Origin: Halothiobacillus diazotrophicus
GTDB taxonomy: Bacteria > Pseudomonadota > Gammaproteobacteria > Halothiobacillales > Halothiobacillaceae
Reading direction: 5' to 3'
Assembly (NCBI RefSeq): GCF_001663815.1
Contig: NZ_CP016027.1
Span: 1,995,001 to 2,059,000, forward strand
Length of the DNA: 64,000 bases
Below the pieces are notes generated by a model. It saw only the letters and a list, made by a program, of their open reading frames with translations. It did no database searches and had not been told where the DNA came from. Positions 46,032-54,845 of this stretch are shown in pieces. Within the stretch, counting starts at the first letter, position 1, and each line of letters opens with the position of its first letter. Made by a program: the position numbers and the translations under genes.

Positions 46032-46087
46032 ACTGAGCAGCTAGACTGAACAACTCGGCCCGACGCGACCGGTGCCGATCGGCGCGA

Positions 46088-47395
46088 TCAGCCCAGCGCG
46101 TCCCTTAGCCGATACCAGGCCATGCCCAGGACCAGGGCAGGCGTGCGCAGGAGCTTGCCGCCAAAGAAATCGTGATGCGGAATGCGGGCCATGAGATCCA
46201 GACGCTCCGCCTGGCCGGCAATGGCTTCCGCCACCATTTTTCCGGCCATACCGGTCAGTGCCACGCCATGGCCGGAGAATCCCTGAAGGTAATAGACGTT
46301 CGGCGCAATTCGGCCGAAATCCGGCGCGCGGTTCATGGTGATGTCCACAAAGCCGCCCCAGGCATAGGTGACCTTGGCTTCGGCGAGCAGGGGGAATACC
46401 AGCGCCATCCGCTTGCGCATGTCTTCCTTGAGATTGGGCGGGGTCATGGTGCTGTAGCTCACGCGGCCGCCGAACAACATCCGGTTGTCGGCGGAAAACC
46501 GGAAGTAGTCGAGCACGAAATTCGAATCGCATACCGCCGATTTCGTCGGAATCAATTGGGAAACCAATGCGGGGTCCAGGGGTTCGGTCCCCACGATATA
46601 GGTGCCGACCGGCATGATTCGCCGGGCGAGTTTGGGGGCCATTTTAGGGGCTACTTCCGGGAGGTAGATGTTGCCGGCCAGAACGACATAGCGCGCCTTG
46701 ACGCTGCCCCTGTCGGTCGTGAGCACGGCCGGCTCGCCTCGGCTCAGCGTCCGTGCCGGGGTATGTTCGCAGATGCGCACGCCCAGTGCCTGGGCCGCCC
46801 GGGCCAGTCCCAAGGTGTAGTTCAGCGGATGCAGGTGCCCGGATCGCCGGTCGTGGTAACCGCTATGAAAGCGCGGACTGTCGATCCAGCGATGCAGATT
46901 CTCCGACTCGATCCATTCGGCATCGGTATCGTACTGATAGCGTTTGGCCATGGTCTCGTACCAGTCCCGGAGGGCCGCGCCCTTGCGGGCCCCGACCGCC
47001 ACGCCAAGAAAACCATCCACCAGATCGCAGTCGATATCAAACCGCTTGACCCGTTCCCGCACCAGATCAAGCGCCTCGATCGTGATATCCCAGGCCTGTT
47101 TGGCGGCATCGAACCCCAGGGACTTCTCGATGACGGACTGATCGCAGGCCAGACCGGCAATGATCTGGCCGCCATTCCTGCCGCTTGCGCCCCATCCGAC
47201 GGTTTCCGCCTCGAGCACAATCACCGAATAACCGCGATCCGCGAGTTCGATTGCGGCCGACAGGCCTGCCAGACCGGCACCGACAATACAGACGTCCGCT
47301 TCCGCGTCGCCATCGAGCGGCGGGTGAATGGCATGGGCATGGGCCGATGCCGTGTAGTAGGAGTTCTGGATCAGCTTCTGTTCGCGGGCAAGCAT
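46088..47395 (-). CDS. puuB: Gamma-glutamylputrescine oxidase PuuB (DAO-type flavoprotein)
   Basis: PuuB oxidises gamma-glutamylputrescine to gamma-glutamyl-aminobutyraldehyde with FAD. The 435-residue protein has VCIVGAGLAGLSAAIELADRG at about residue 35, GASGRNGGQI, and the C-terminal FAD motif YYLQGFSGHGVALTGMAGKM. It follows the agmatinase-family gene on the same strand across a 61-base spacer made largely of an 11-base tandem repeat. The ribosome site is weak. It completes the Puu set but is split from puuDA by the MocR gene. Confidence 0.9.
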   Translation of the reverse strand: MLAREQKLIQNSYYTASAHAHAIHPPLDGDAEADVCIVGAGLAGLSAAIELADRGYSVIVLEAETVGWGASGRNGGQIIAGLACDQSVIEKSLGFDAAKQAWDITIEALDLVRERVKRFDIDCDLVDGFLGVAVGARKGAALRDWYETMAKRYQYDTDAEWIESENLHRWIDSPRFHSGYHDRRSGHLHPLNYTLGLARAAQALGVRICEHTPARTLSRGEPAVLTTDRGSVKARYVVLAGNIYLPEVAPKMAPKLARRIMPVGTYIVGTEPLDPALVSQLIPTKSAVCDSNFVLDYFRFSADNRMLFGGRVSYSTMTPPNLKEDMRKRMALVFPLLAEAKVTYAWGGFVDITMNRAPDFGRIAPNVYYLQGFSGHGVALTGMAGKMVAEAIAGQAERLDLMARIPHHDFFGGKLLRTPALVLGMAWYRLRDALG

Positions 47396-47410
47396 ATCGA
47401 TTTCCGTTCA

Positions 47411-47450
47411 GTGGCCGTTCCGTGGCCGATCAGTGGCCGATCAGTGGGCG
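47411..47450. repeat. Four-copy 11-base tandem repeat in the speB-puuB spacer
   Basis: GTGGCCG, GTGGCCG, GTGGCCG and GTGGGCG begin at 47411, 47422, 47433 and 47444, exactly 11 bases apart; the copies share most of GTGGCCGATCA. Confidence 0.85.
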
Positions 47451-47456
47451 CGTGGG

Positions 47457-48407
47457 TTAGGCAGTTTGGCGCGCGGCGAGACGGCCGCATAACCAGGTCC
47501 AGATCATGGTCGACGCCGCATTGCTGGTCAGTTCCGAGTAGTCGTAGGGCGGGGCGACCTCGACGAGATCCATGCCCGCCCAATTGAGATCGTGCCAGCC
47601 CTCCAGCAACGTCATGGCCTGGGCAGTCGTCAGCCCACCCGGCTCCGGCGTCCCGGTGCCCGGGGCGAAAGCGGGATCGAACACGTCGATATCGAAACTG
47701 AGGTAGACGGGCGGATGGCCGAGTTTCGCCATGCGTTCGCGCACCGCATCGATCACGTCCTGCAAGGCCGCGCCGTCACGACCTCGCAGTTCGCGGGCGG
47801 TATAGATATGCCCACCCTGATCGTTCACGAACTCGCGCGCGTCCCGCTCACCCGAGGAGCGGATGCCGACCTGTACGAAACCCTCCGGGATCACCAATCC
47901 TTCGCTGAAGGCCTCGTAGACCCAGGTGCCATGACCTGAGGGTTCGCCGAAATGGTCGGTCCAGGTATCGCAGTGCGCATCAAAATGGATGCAGGCCAGC
48001 GGTTGTCCCAGATGCGCATGATAGGCACGCAGCAGGGGCAGCGTGATGGAATGGTCGCCCCCGAGCCAGACCATTTCGTGACGATCGAGCAGGGCAGCGA
48101 CCTGGGGCATGAGTGCCGCACGCATCGTTTCCAGGCTTGTGTTCGGCAGGGGCAGATCGCCCAGATCCACCATCTCGTCCAACGGCGTGGTGTCGAACAG
48201 CGGATGCGTCGCATCACACAGCATCCGGCTTGATTGACGAATCGCCGTGGGTCCGAGGCGTGCACCGGGTCGATTGGTCACGCTGCAATCCCAGGTAATG
48301 CCTGCCAGGGCGAACGGCTTGCCGGATTCCTGCGCCGACGGCGCGTCGGGCGTAATCGGCAAGCCCAGAAAGCCACCGGCCGAGAGGTAGGCAAACGCAT
48401 GATTCAT
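47457..48407 (-). CDS. speB: Agmatinase/ureohydrolase family protein
   Basis: A 316-residue manganese ureohydrolase with all metal motifs: GGDHSITLPLL, IHFDAHCDTW and SFDIDVFDPAFAPGTGTPEPGG. The segment GARLGPTAIRQSS is shared by agmatinases. Agmatine hydrolysis would yield putrescine and urea, feeding the neighbouring pathway; guanidinobutyrase (giving GABA) is an alternative that also fits. GGAG supports ATG 48407. puuB follows. The gene is divergent from an aminotransferase gene. Confidence 0.85.
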   Translation of the reverse strand: MNHAFAYLSAGGFLGLPITPDAPSAQESGKPFALAGITWDCSVTNRPGARLGPTAIRQSSRMLCDATHPLFDTTPLDEMVDLGDLPLPNTSLETMRAALMPQVAALLDRHEMVWLGGDHSITLPLLRAYHAHLGQPLACIHFDAHCDTWTDHFGEPSGHGTWVYEAFSEGLVIPEGFVQVGIRSSGERDAREFVNDQGGHIYTARELRGRDGAALQDVIDAVRERMAKLGHPPVYLSFDIDVFDPAFAPGTGTPEPGGLTTAQAMTLLEGWHDLNWAGMDLVEVAPPYDYSELTSNAASTMIWTWLCGRLAARQTA

Positions 48408-48598
48408 GGTGTTACTCCACTGGTGGATTCGTCGTGATTCAGACTTCCGACACATGCGATAGTCCGCATCGGCAACGAACAAAAAATGGTGATGCAAAAC
48501 GTTTGGTTAGGTCGCATACTACCCAGATAATGGCCTTTCTTATAGAGCCATTTTGAATAAATCAATGGTGCCATTTGTGGGCATCCGGCGGGTCAAGT
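48408..48598. promoter_or_regulatory. Divergent speB-aminotransferase promoter region with AATGG/CCATT repeats
   Basis: AATGG-TG-CCATT (48564-48575) and AATGGC-N12-GCCATT (48529-48534 / 48547-48552) lie in this 191-base AT-rich spacer. They resemble the TGG-N2-CCA core seen beside the MocR gene. Confidence 0.45.
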
Positions 48599-49963
48599 AT
48601 GAACGTAATCGATGACGCAATGAATCTCCGGGCCGAGCGGCTCCTCAAGCACGAACAGCAGCGGTATGTGCAACTGCACCCGTCTTCGGCCGACCTGGCC
48701 GATACCGCACGACGACATTTTCTCTATGGTGTGCCCATGCACTGGATGAACGACTGGGGCACACCCACCCCCCTGTTCGTCCGTTCGGCACGGGGCGCCC
48801 ACTTCACCTGTGCCGACGGCATCGAATACACGGATTTCTGCCTGGGCGATACCGGCGCCATGTTCGGCCATAGTCCGGAACCCGTCGCCCGGGCACTGGA
48901 GCGGCAGGCCCGCCAGGGATTCACCACGATGCTGCCGGCCGTCAACACCCCGGATGTCGGCGCTGCGCTGAGCGAGCAGTTTGGCCTGCCCTACTGGCAG
49001 ATCGCCACCACGGCGACTGACGCCAATCGCTTTGTCCTGCGCTGGGCCCGTGCCGTCACAGGGCGGAACAAGGTTCTGGTTTTCGATGGGTGCTACCACG
49101 GTACGGTGGACGATACGCTCGTCGACGTATCCGACGGAAGGACGGTCAGCCGTGCGAGCCTGCTCGGACAAACCGTCGACCTGGGCCGATACACCGTCGC
49201 CGTGGACTTCAACGACCTCGCTGCCGTGGAACGCGAATTGGCCGGTGGTGATATCGCCTGCGTGCTCACCGAACCGGCACTGACCAATTGCGGCATGGTG
49301 CCGCCCACACCCGGTTTCATCGAAGGTCTGCGGACACTGACCCAACGCTACGGCAGTCTGCTGATCCTCGACGAAACCCATACCATTTCCAGCGGTCGCG
49401 GGGGTTGGGCACGGCAGGCGGGCATCGCACCGGATTTCATCGTATTCGGCAAGCCCATCGCGGGTGGCCTGCCCGCGGCGGCCTATGGCTTCAGCGAGGC
49501 ACTCGCCCAACGCATGGAGGCAGCCAAAGATGCAGCCCCACCGGGTCATTCCGGCGTGGGTACCACCCTGTCCGGCAACATGATGACCCTGGCGGCCATG
49601 CACGCCACCCTGACGGAAGTCGCGACCCCGACAGCCTACGAACATATGTTGGGGTTGGCGGCCGAACTGGAGGTCGCGCTGAACGCCCTGCTGGCGCGTC
49701 ATGGTCTGTCCTGGTGCATCACGCGGATCGGCGCCCGCCTGGAACTCCAGTTTTGCGGCACCGCACCCACCAATGCCCGAGAAGCCCGTGCGGCCCAGCA
49801 TGATGCACTGGAACACGCCATTCATCTCTATCTGCTGAATCGCGGCGTCCTGCTGACACCCTTCCACAACATGATGCTGGTCTGTCCCGAAACCCGTCCG
49901 CTGGATATCGAAAAACTGCTCGAAGTCCTCGACGGCTGCCTGACCGCATTGACCACGGACTGA
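48599..49963 (+). CDS. Class III aminotransferase, glutamate-1-semialdehyde-mutase-like
   Basis: A 454-residue PLP protein with MHWMNDWGTPTPLFVRSARG, DFCLGDTGAMFGHSPEPV, the cofactor motif LLILDETHTISSG and a PLP lysine in VFGKPIAGGLPAAAYG. The overall pattern is closest to HemL-like transaminases, but the context (speB, puuB) argues for an amine or amino-acid substrate rather than haem synthesis. ATG 48599 is chosen; the ribosome site is weak and a start 24 bases upstream is possible. I do not recognise its substrate. Confidence 0.78.
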   Translation: MNVIDDAMNLRAERLLKHEQQRYVQLHPSSADLADTARRHFLYGVPMHWMNDWGTPTPLFVRSARGAHFTCADGIEYTDFCLGDTGAMFGHSPEPVARALERQARQGFTTMLPAVNTPDVGAALSEQFGLPYWQIATTATDANRFVLRWARAVTGRNKVLVFDGCYHGTVDDTLVDVSDGRTVSRASLLGQTVDLGRYTVAVDFNDLAAVERELAGGDIACVLTEPALTNCGMVPPTPGFIEGLRTLTQRYGSLLILDETHTISSGRGGWARQAGIAPDFIVFGKPIAGGLPAAAYGFSEALAQRMEAAKDAAPPGHSGVGTTLSGNMMTLAAMHATLTEVATPTAYEHMLGLAAELEVALNALLARHGLSWCITRIGARLELQFCGTAPTNAREARAAQHDALEHAIHLYLLNRGVLLTPFHNMMLVCPETRPLDIEKLLEVLDGCLTALTTD

Positions 49964-50005
49964 CCGCCCGAAACCCGATCGTGATCTTTCCCCACGCACA
50001 TCGGC

Positions 50006-51172
50006 TCAACGTGTCGTCGTGCGCTGCCGTCGCCCCATGAGCAGTACGAATCCGGCCAGCACGAGGGCCAGTGCCCCCAGCAGCCAGATCAGCGCTTCGC
50101 TGGACAGGGATTTCATGAGTGCGCCCGCCAGCATCGGTCCGAAGATCGCGCTCCCCGTGTAGGCCATGGAAATGAGTCGGACCGTCACCGAGAGATCGCC
50201 ATGTCCCGCCTGGGTGGCGGCGACCAGCGCCAGGGTCAGAAAGGCCGTGATCGTGCCCCCCAGGAAGAAGAACGTGAAGGCCAATCCACCGAAACCCAGG
50301 GGAAAACTGGTCAGGACCGCCATCAGGATCGTGAGGGCGGCATTCGTCAGTAGTGCAAAGATCAGGCCGCGGTGATCGGCGAGCCAGCCCGTCAGATATT
50401 GCAGCAGCAGGCCGCCCAGGCCGAAATAGGACAGCAGGGAAACCATATGCGCCGCACTGAGTTCGCGGCCGGCGCCAAAAATGGGAAACAACCCGGAAAA
50501 TGCCGCTTCGGTCAGCCCGCCGATCATTGCCGAGGCCACGCCAAGAACCAACACGACGTTGCGCAGCGAGATCACGCCTCGTTGGGTCCGACCGGGTTCT
50601 TCGGCAGAAGCGGTGGGGGCGGGCCCGGCGATGGCAAGGGGAATGAATGCCAGCGCGGTGAACAGGATCCCCAGCAGCAACGGGGCGACGCCCGTGATGC
50701 CCACCCAATTCGTCATCAGCGGAGCGACGATGGGCGCAATGCCAATCAGCGTTTCATGAAATCCAACCAGCCGACCGCGTCCTTCGGCCGGAGCAATCCG
50801 GTACAGCCAGGGCTCCAGACCGATCCAGCGCAACCCCATCCCCAATCCGATGAGAAAAGCGGAGACAAGCCAGATCGGTTGGCCGATCGTCGCCATGGCT
50901 GCAAAGGCGACGATCGCCACCAGCAAACCGAGGGAAACGACCTTGATATGGCCAAACCGAGTGTTGAACCGCGGAGCAATGGCAAGCCCCACCAGCATCC
51001 CGAACCATTGTGCGGAAACAAGGATGCCCAGCTCCGTCGCATTCAATCCATGCTGCGCCAACCAGACAGGCAGGACCACGAAGCCGATGCCGAATTGGCC
51101 CAGTTGGGAAAAAATGGAAACGACATTGAGCGCAACGATGGTTCGCCAGTCGATCCGGCCTGATTGCGTCAT
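50006..51172 (-). CDS. MFS transporter
   Basis: A 388-residue major-facilitator protein with 12 predicted helices. RFNTRFGHIKVVSLGLLVA fits the loop 2-3 region, and a charged inter-domain loop (PTASAEEPGRTQRG) lies near the middle. It resembles YcaD/sugar-MFS-like proteins, but no substrate can be read. It is convergent with the orphan aminotransferase gene and lies between amine and D-amino-acid genes. A 12-base perfect tandem duplication stands just before its start. Confidence 0.8.
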   Translation of the reverse strand: MTQSGRIDWRTIVALNVVSIFSQLGQFGIGFVVLPVWLAQHGLNATELGILVSAQWFGMLVGLAIAPRFNTRFGHIKVVSLGLLVAIVAFAAMATIGQPIWLVSAFLIGLGMGLRWIGLEPWLYRIAPAEGRGRLVGFHETLIGIAPIVAPLMTNWVGITGVAPLLLGILFTALAFIPLAIAGPAPTASAEEPGRTQRGVISLRNVVLVLGVASAMIGGLTEAAFSGLFPIFGAGRELSAAHMVSLLSYFGLGGLLLQYLTGWLADHRGLIFALLTNAALTILMAVLTSFPLGFGGLAFTFFFLGGTITAFLTLALVAATQAGHGDLSVTVRLISMAYTGSAIFGPMLAGALMKSLSSEALIWLLGALALVLAGFVLLMGRRQRTTTR

Positions 51173-51357
51173 GGTCTCGGGCCTGGACCCGCGCCTGGAC
51201 CCGCGCGCTCATCGATTTCGGCTGCAGCGCACCGATGGGCAGTCTGATCGACCGCCGCACGACCTGCCAATCGGAAAACGTGAGGGGAAAGCACGGGGTG
51301 TTCTATTGTGAAAATTCGACCAATCAGGCCTTTGGCTGCCAAACGCTTCCCGCGAAC

Positions 51358-51732
51358 TCAGACCAGCGAAACGATGGCTTCGATTTCCACCAGGACATCC
51401 CGCGGCAATCGCGCGACCTGTACCGCAGAACGGGCGGGACGGTGATCGCCAAAGGCGGCTTCGTAGATGCCGTTCATGGCGACGAAATCCTGCAGATCCT
51501 TGAGGAATACCGTCGTTTTCACAACCCGGGACAGGGAACCACCCGCCGCTTCGATCACGGCACGCAGGTTATCGAGTACCTGCTGGGTCTGTACCTCGAT
51601 ACCGCCTTCGACGAGCGAACCGTCCGCACGCAACGGAATCTGTCCGGACGTGAACAACATATCGCCGACCTGGATCGCCTGAGAATAGGGTCCGATGGCC
51701 GCCGGCGCGTTCGGGGTTTGGATCTGCTTCAT
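51358..51732 (-). CDS. ridA: RidA family enamine/imine deaminase
   Basis: RidA hydrolyses reactive 2-aminoacrylate and other imines released by PLP and flavin amino-acid enzymes. The 124-residue protein has GPYSQAIQVGDMLFTSGQIP and the catalytic Arg101 in HRPARSAVQVARLPRDVLVE. AGGAG precedes ATG 51732. It follows alr by 13 bases and dadA before that, which fits clearing the imino acids DadA makes. Confidence 0.94.
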   Translation of the reverse strand: MKQIQTPNAPAAIGPYSQAIQVGDMLFTSGQIPLRADGSLVEGGIEVQTQQVLDNLRAVIEAAGGSLSRVVKTTVFLKDLQDFVAMNGIYEAAFGDHRPARSAVQVARLPRDVLVEIEAIVSLV

Positions 51733-51745
51733 GTTTTCTCCTGAA

Positions 51746-52843
51746 TCAATACGAGGTGTCCGAATACACAAATCGGGCACGTTTCACGTTACACAACAAT
51801 TCATAGGCGATGGTTCCGACCCGGGATGCCACCTCATTCACCGGAACCTGATCGCCCCAGAGTTCAACGCGGCTCCCGATCTCGGCCTTGGGCAGGTCCG
51901 TCAGATCGACGGTCAGCATATCCATGGAAACCCTGCCAATCAGGCGGGTCAGTTGCCCATCCACCGCCACGGGTGTTCCGGTCGGCGCCGTCCGGGGATA
52001 CCCGTCGGCATAGCCGCAGGACACGACGCCGACGCGCGTGGCACGATCCGAGACGAACATCCCCCCGTAGCCCACGGGCTCTCCCGGGGCGATGGTCCGA
52101 ACCGAAATCAAAGCGCCTTCGAGCTGCATCACCGGTCGCAATCGGGCGCTCAACGGTTCGCCCGGTTCATCCATCTGACCAACGAACGGGTCAGGCCCGT
52201 ACAGCATGATACCGGGTCTCGCCCAATCGGCATGCGCCGCCGACCATCCCAGTACGGCTGCGGAATTGGACAGACTGATCGGTGCGGAAATACCGGCAAT
52301 CGACTCATGGAAGATTTTGAGTTGCCGCGGCAGGTACGTGGAACCCGCCTCATCCGCGCGGGAAAAATGACTCATCAGCACGATATCCGCAACCTGCGGA
52401 TGGCTTTTCAGCCGCGCGTAGACAGCCTGATAACGTTCCGGCTCGATGCCCACGCGATGCATCCCGCTATCCATTTTCAGCCAAACGGTCACTGGCCGTG
52501 ACAATGCCGTCGCCATCAGCGCCTCGACCTGCCAGTGCTGATGAACCACGATCCAGAGATCATGCGCCTGGATATCGGGCAGCTCGGCGGTTTCAAAAAA
52601 TCCCTCCAGCAGCAGGATGGGTGCCGAGATACCCGCTGCCCGGAGCGTCAGCGCCTCCTCGATCGACGCCACCGCAAACCCGTCCGCTTCGTCGGCGATC
52701 GCCTGCGCGCAACGAACGGCGCCATGCCCGTAGGCGTTGGCCTTCACGACCGCGAGCGCACGGCCGCCGTGGCTAGCCTTGGCCAAACGATAGTTATGTC
52801 GGAATGCATCCAGGCGAATCCGTGCCGTCAATGGGCGCCCCAT
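51746..52843 (-). CDS. dadX: Alanine racemase (catabolic DadX-type by context)
   Basis: Alr/DadX interconverts L- and D-alanine with PLP. The 365-residue protein has the PLP lysine Lys34 in AVVKANAYGHG and the second catalytic Tyr in PVGYGGMF, plus MHRVGI. ATG 52843 lies 4 bases after the dadA stop, so it is coupled to dadA; an upstream in-frame start overlapping dadA is unlikely. The dadA-dadX order indicates the catabolic enzyme. Confidence 0.93.
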   Translation of the reverse strand: MGRPLTARIRLDAFRHNYRLAKASHGGRALAVVKANAYGHGAVRCAQAIADEADGFAVASIEEALTLRAAGISAPILLLEGFFETAELPDIQAHDLWIVVHQHWQVEALMATALSRPVTVWLKMDSGMHRVGIEPERYQAVYARLKSHPQVADIVLMSHFSRADEAGSTYLPRQLKIFHESIAGISAPISLSNSAAVLGWSAAHADWARPGIMLYGPDPFVGQMDEPGEPLSARLRPVMQLEGALISVRTIAPGEPVGYGGMFVSDRATRVGVVSCGYADGYPRTAPTGTPVAVDGQLTRLIGRVSMDMLTVDLTDLPKAEIGSRVELWGDQVPVNEVASRVGTIAYELLCNVKRARFVYSDTSY

Positions 52844-52847
52844 CGGA

Positions 52848-54152
52848 TCAGGCCCCCACAACCAGTTGGGCGGGCTTCGCCGCCGGGCCGCCCGCGTGAT
52901 GATAACGGGACAACGCCAGGTCATCGGCCGCAATCTGTGTGGGCCGGCCGGCCAGCAGATCCGACAGGACCTGGGCTGAGCCGCAGGACATCGTCCAGCC
53001 CAATGTTCCGTGTCCGGTATTGAGCCACAAATTGTCGAGATGCGTCGCGCCGATGATGGGCGTTCCGTCCGGCGTCATCGGCCGCAAGCCCGTCCAGAAC
53101 TGACCATAGGCAGGATTGCCGCCCTCCGGGAACAGATCGCCCAGCACCATTTCCAGCGTTTCGCGCCGACGGGGATTGAGGCTGAGATCGAAACCGGCCA
53201 ATTCGGCCATGCCGCCGAGGCGGATACGATCCTTGAAACGGGTGATCGCCACCTTGTAGGTTTCATCCATGATCGTGGAAACCGGTGCCGCGGCGTCGTT
53301 GATGATCGGCACGGTCAGAGAGTATCCCTTGACCGGATACACGGGAATGTCGATGGCCAGGGCCTTCAGCATCGGCCGCGAATAGCTACCGAGGGCAACC
53401 ACGAATTGATCGGCCTCGATCAGTTCCCCGTTGGTCGTTTCCACGCCGATGATGCGGCCGTTCGCCGCCCGCAATCGGGCAATCGAAACGTTGTAGCGGA
53501 ACGTCACGCCGAGCTTGCGGGCTTCCTGTTCCAGAGATGTGGTAAACATCTGGCAATCGCCGGTTTCATCGCCTGGCAGACGCAAGCCACCCACGATTTT
53601 TTCACGAACGGAATTCAGGCCCGGTTCGGCGTCGACGCAGCCGGCCTGGTCCAGCAAGGCATAAGAGACGCCGCATTCTTCCAGTACGGCAATGTCCTTG
53701 GCCGCCGAATCGAACTGCTTTTGCGTGCGAAACAACTGGAGCGTACCTCGGGTCCGTTGTTCGTAGTCGATTCCGGTTTCGTTACGCAGATCGCGTAGGC
53801 AATCGCGGCTGTGTTCTGCCAGGCGCACCATGCGGGATTTGTTGACGGCATACCGTTCGCTGGTGCAGTTGCGCAGCATTTTGGCCATCCACTGCAATTG
53901 CCACAAACTGCCATCCGGTCGGATGGCAAGTGGCGCGTGCCGCTGGAACAGCCATTTAGCCGCTTTCATCGGAATGCCCGGTGCAGCCCAGGGCGCTGAA
54001 TAGCCCGGCGATACCTGCCCGGCATTGGCGAAACTGGTTTCCATGGCTGCCGTCGGCTGTCGATCGAGCACGGTTACCTCGAACCCGCTCCGGGCAAGAT
54101 AATAGGCGCTGGTTACACCAACCACCCCGCTACCCAGTACGACTACGCGCAT
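52848..54152 (-). CDS. dadA: D-amino acid dehydrogenase small subunit DadA
   Basis: DadA is an inner-membrane-associated FAD enzyme that oxidises D-alanine to pyruvate and passes electrons to quinone. The 434-residue protein starts [20 protein letters not shown] (FAD motif), then [20 protein letters not shown] and the C-terminal [19 protein letters not shown]. It is divergent from an lrp-type gene, as in Pseudomonas where DadR controls dadAX. The pyruvate made could feed BauA and SpuC. Confidence 0.95.
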   Translation of the reverse strand: MRVVVLGSGVVGVTSAYYLARSGFEVTVLDRQPTAAMETSFANAGQVSPGYSAPWAAPGIPMKAAKWLFQRHAPLAIRPDGSLWQLQWMAKMLRNCTSERYAVNKSRMVRLAEHSRDCLRDLRNETGIDYEQRTRGTLQLFRTQKQFDSAAKDIAVLEECGVSYALLDQAGCVDAEPGLNSVREKIVGGLRLPGDETGDCQMFTTSLEQEARKLGVTFRYNVSIARLRAANGRIIGVETTNGELIEADQFVVALGSYSRPMLKALAIDIPVYPVKGYSLTVPIINDAAAPVSTIMDETYKVAITRFKDRIRLGGMAELAGFDLSLNPRRRETLEMVLGDLFPEGGNPAYGQFWTGLRPMTPDGTPIIGATHLDNLWLNTGHGTLGWTMSCGSAQVLSDLLAGRPTQIAADDLALSRYHHAGGPAAKPAQLVVGA

Positions 54153-54322
54153 AAAGTACCTCCCCAGTTCCGCTTCGAATCTAACGTCAGAGAGAAATTT
54201 TATTCAACCGATGAAATTGAATTATCCATATATCTGTAGTTTTACAGATGAAATTTATATATTTTTGTTCAATACATGAATTTTTAACTAAAAAACATCT
54301 GCACCGAAAAAGGATCATTACG
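54153..54322. promoter_or_regulatory. Divergent dadA-lrp promoter region with inverted repeat
   Basis: A 170-base, very AT-rich spacer. ATCTGTA-GTTT-TACAGAT (54232-54249) is a perfect 7-base inverted repeat, a good candidate for Lrp-type binding. Confidence 0.6.
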
Positions 54323-54835
54323 ATGCGCATCCGCACTCATTCGATTCGTGAACTGGACAAGATCGACCGTCGGATTCTGGCCATCCTGCAGGAGGATGCC
54401 CGAATTTCCATCACGGATCTGGCCGATCAAGTTGGACTGTCCGTAACGCCCTGCGGCGAACGCGTTAAGCGACTGGAGAAAGAGGGCGTCATTCTCGGCT
54501 ATCAGGCACGACTGAATCCCCAAGCCCTCGAACTCTCGCTCCTGGTTTTCGTCGAAATCAAGCTTTCCGCCAAATCCGGCGTTATTTTCGAGAGTTTCAA
54601 GAAAGAAATTCTCAAGCTGCCGAGTATTCTGGAATGTCATCTCGTTTCGGGCGAATTCGATTATCTGATCAAGGCCCGTATTCCGAAGATGACGGATTAC
54701 CGGAAATTGCTGGGCGAGATTCTGTTGGCATTGCCGGGCGCCCAGGAATCCAAAAGCTATATCGTCATGGAGGAAGTCAAGGAAACCCTGGCATTGCCGT
54801 TGGGCACGGTTCAATCGGAATCCGTCGACGACTGA
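54323..54835 (+). CDS. Lrp/AsnC family regulator (DadR-like)
   Basis: A 170-residue Lrp-family protein: N-terminal HTH (about residues 12-60; SITDLADQVGLSVTPCGERV) and a C-terminal RAM domain for amino-acid binding (about 75-155; ILECHLVSGEFDYLIKAR). ATG 54323 has AAGGA upstream. It is divergent from dadA, so control of dadA-dadX-ridA by alanine is likely. It is somewhat longer than E. coli Lrp (164), and could also be the global Lrp. Confidence 0.9.
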   Translation: MRIRTHSIRELDKIDRRILAILQEDARISITDLADQVGLSVTPCGERVKRLEKEGVILGYQARLNPQALELSLLVFVEIKLSAKSGVIFESFKKEILKLPSILECHLVSGEFDYLIKARIPKMTDYRKLLGEILLALPGAQESKSYIVMEEVKETLALPLGTVQSESVDD

Positions 54836-54845
54836 ACCGACCCGA

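Noticed and set aside
47411-47450. Repeat array considered as CRISPR
   Set aside because: Unit of 11 bases without variable spacers and no cas genes nearby; it is a short tandem repeat.
54242-54254. 13-mer TTACAGATGAAAT shared with 56718-56730
   Set aside because: Two copies of an AT-rich word in different promoters; no symmetry in the second copy, so treated as coincidence unless found elsewhere.
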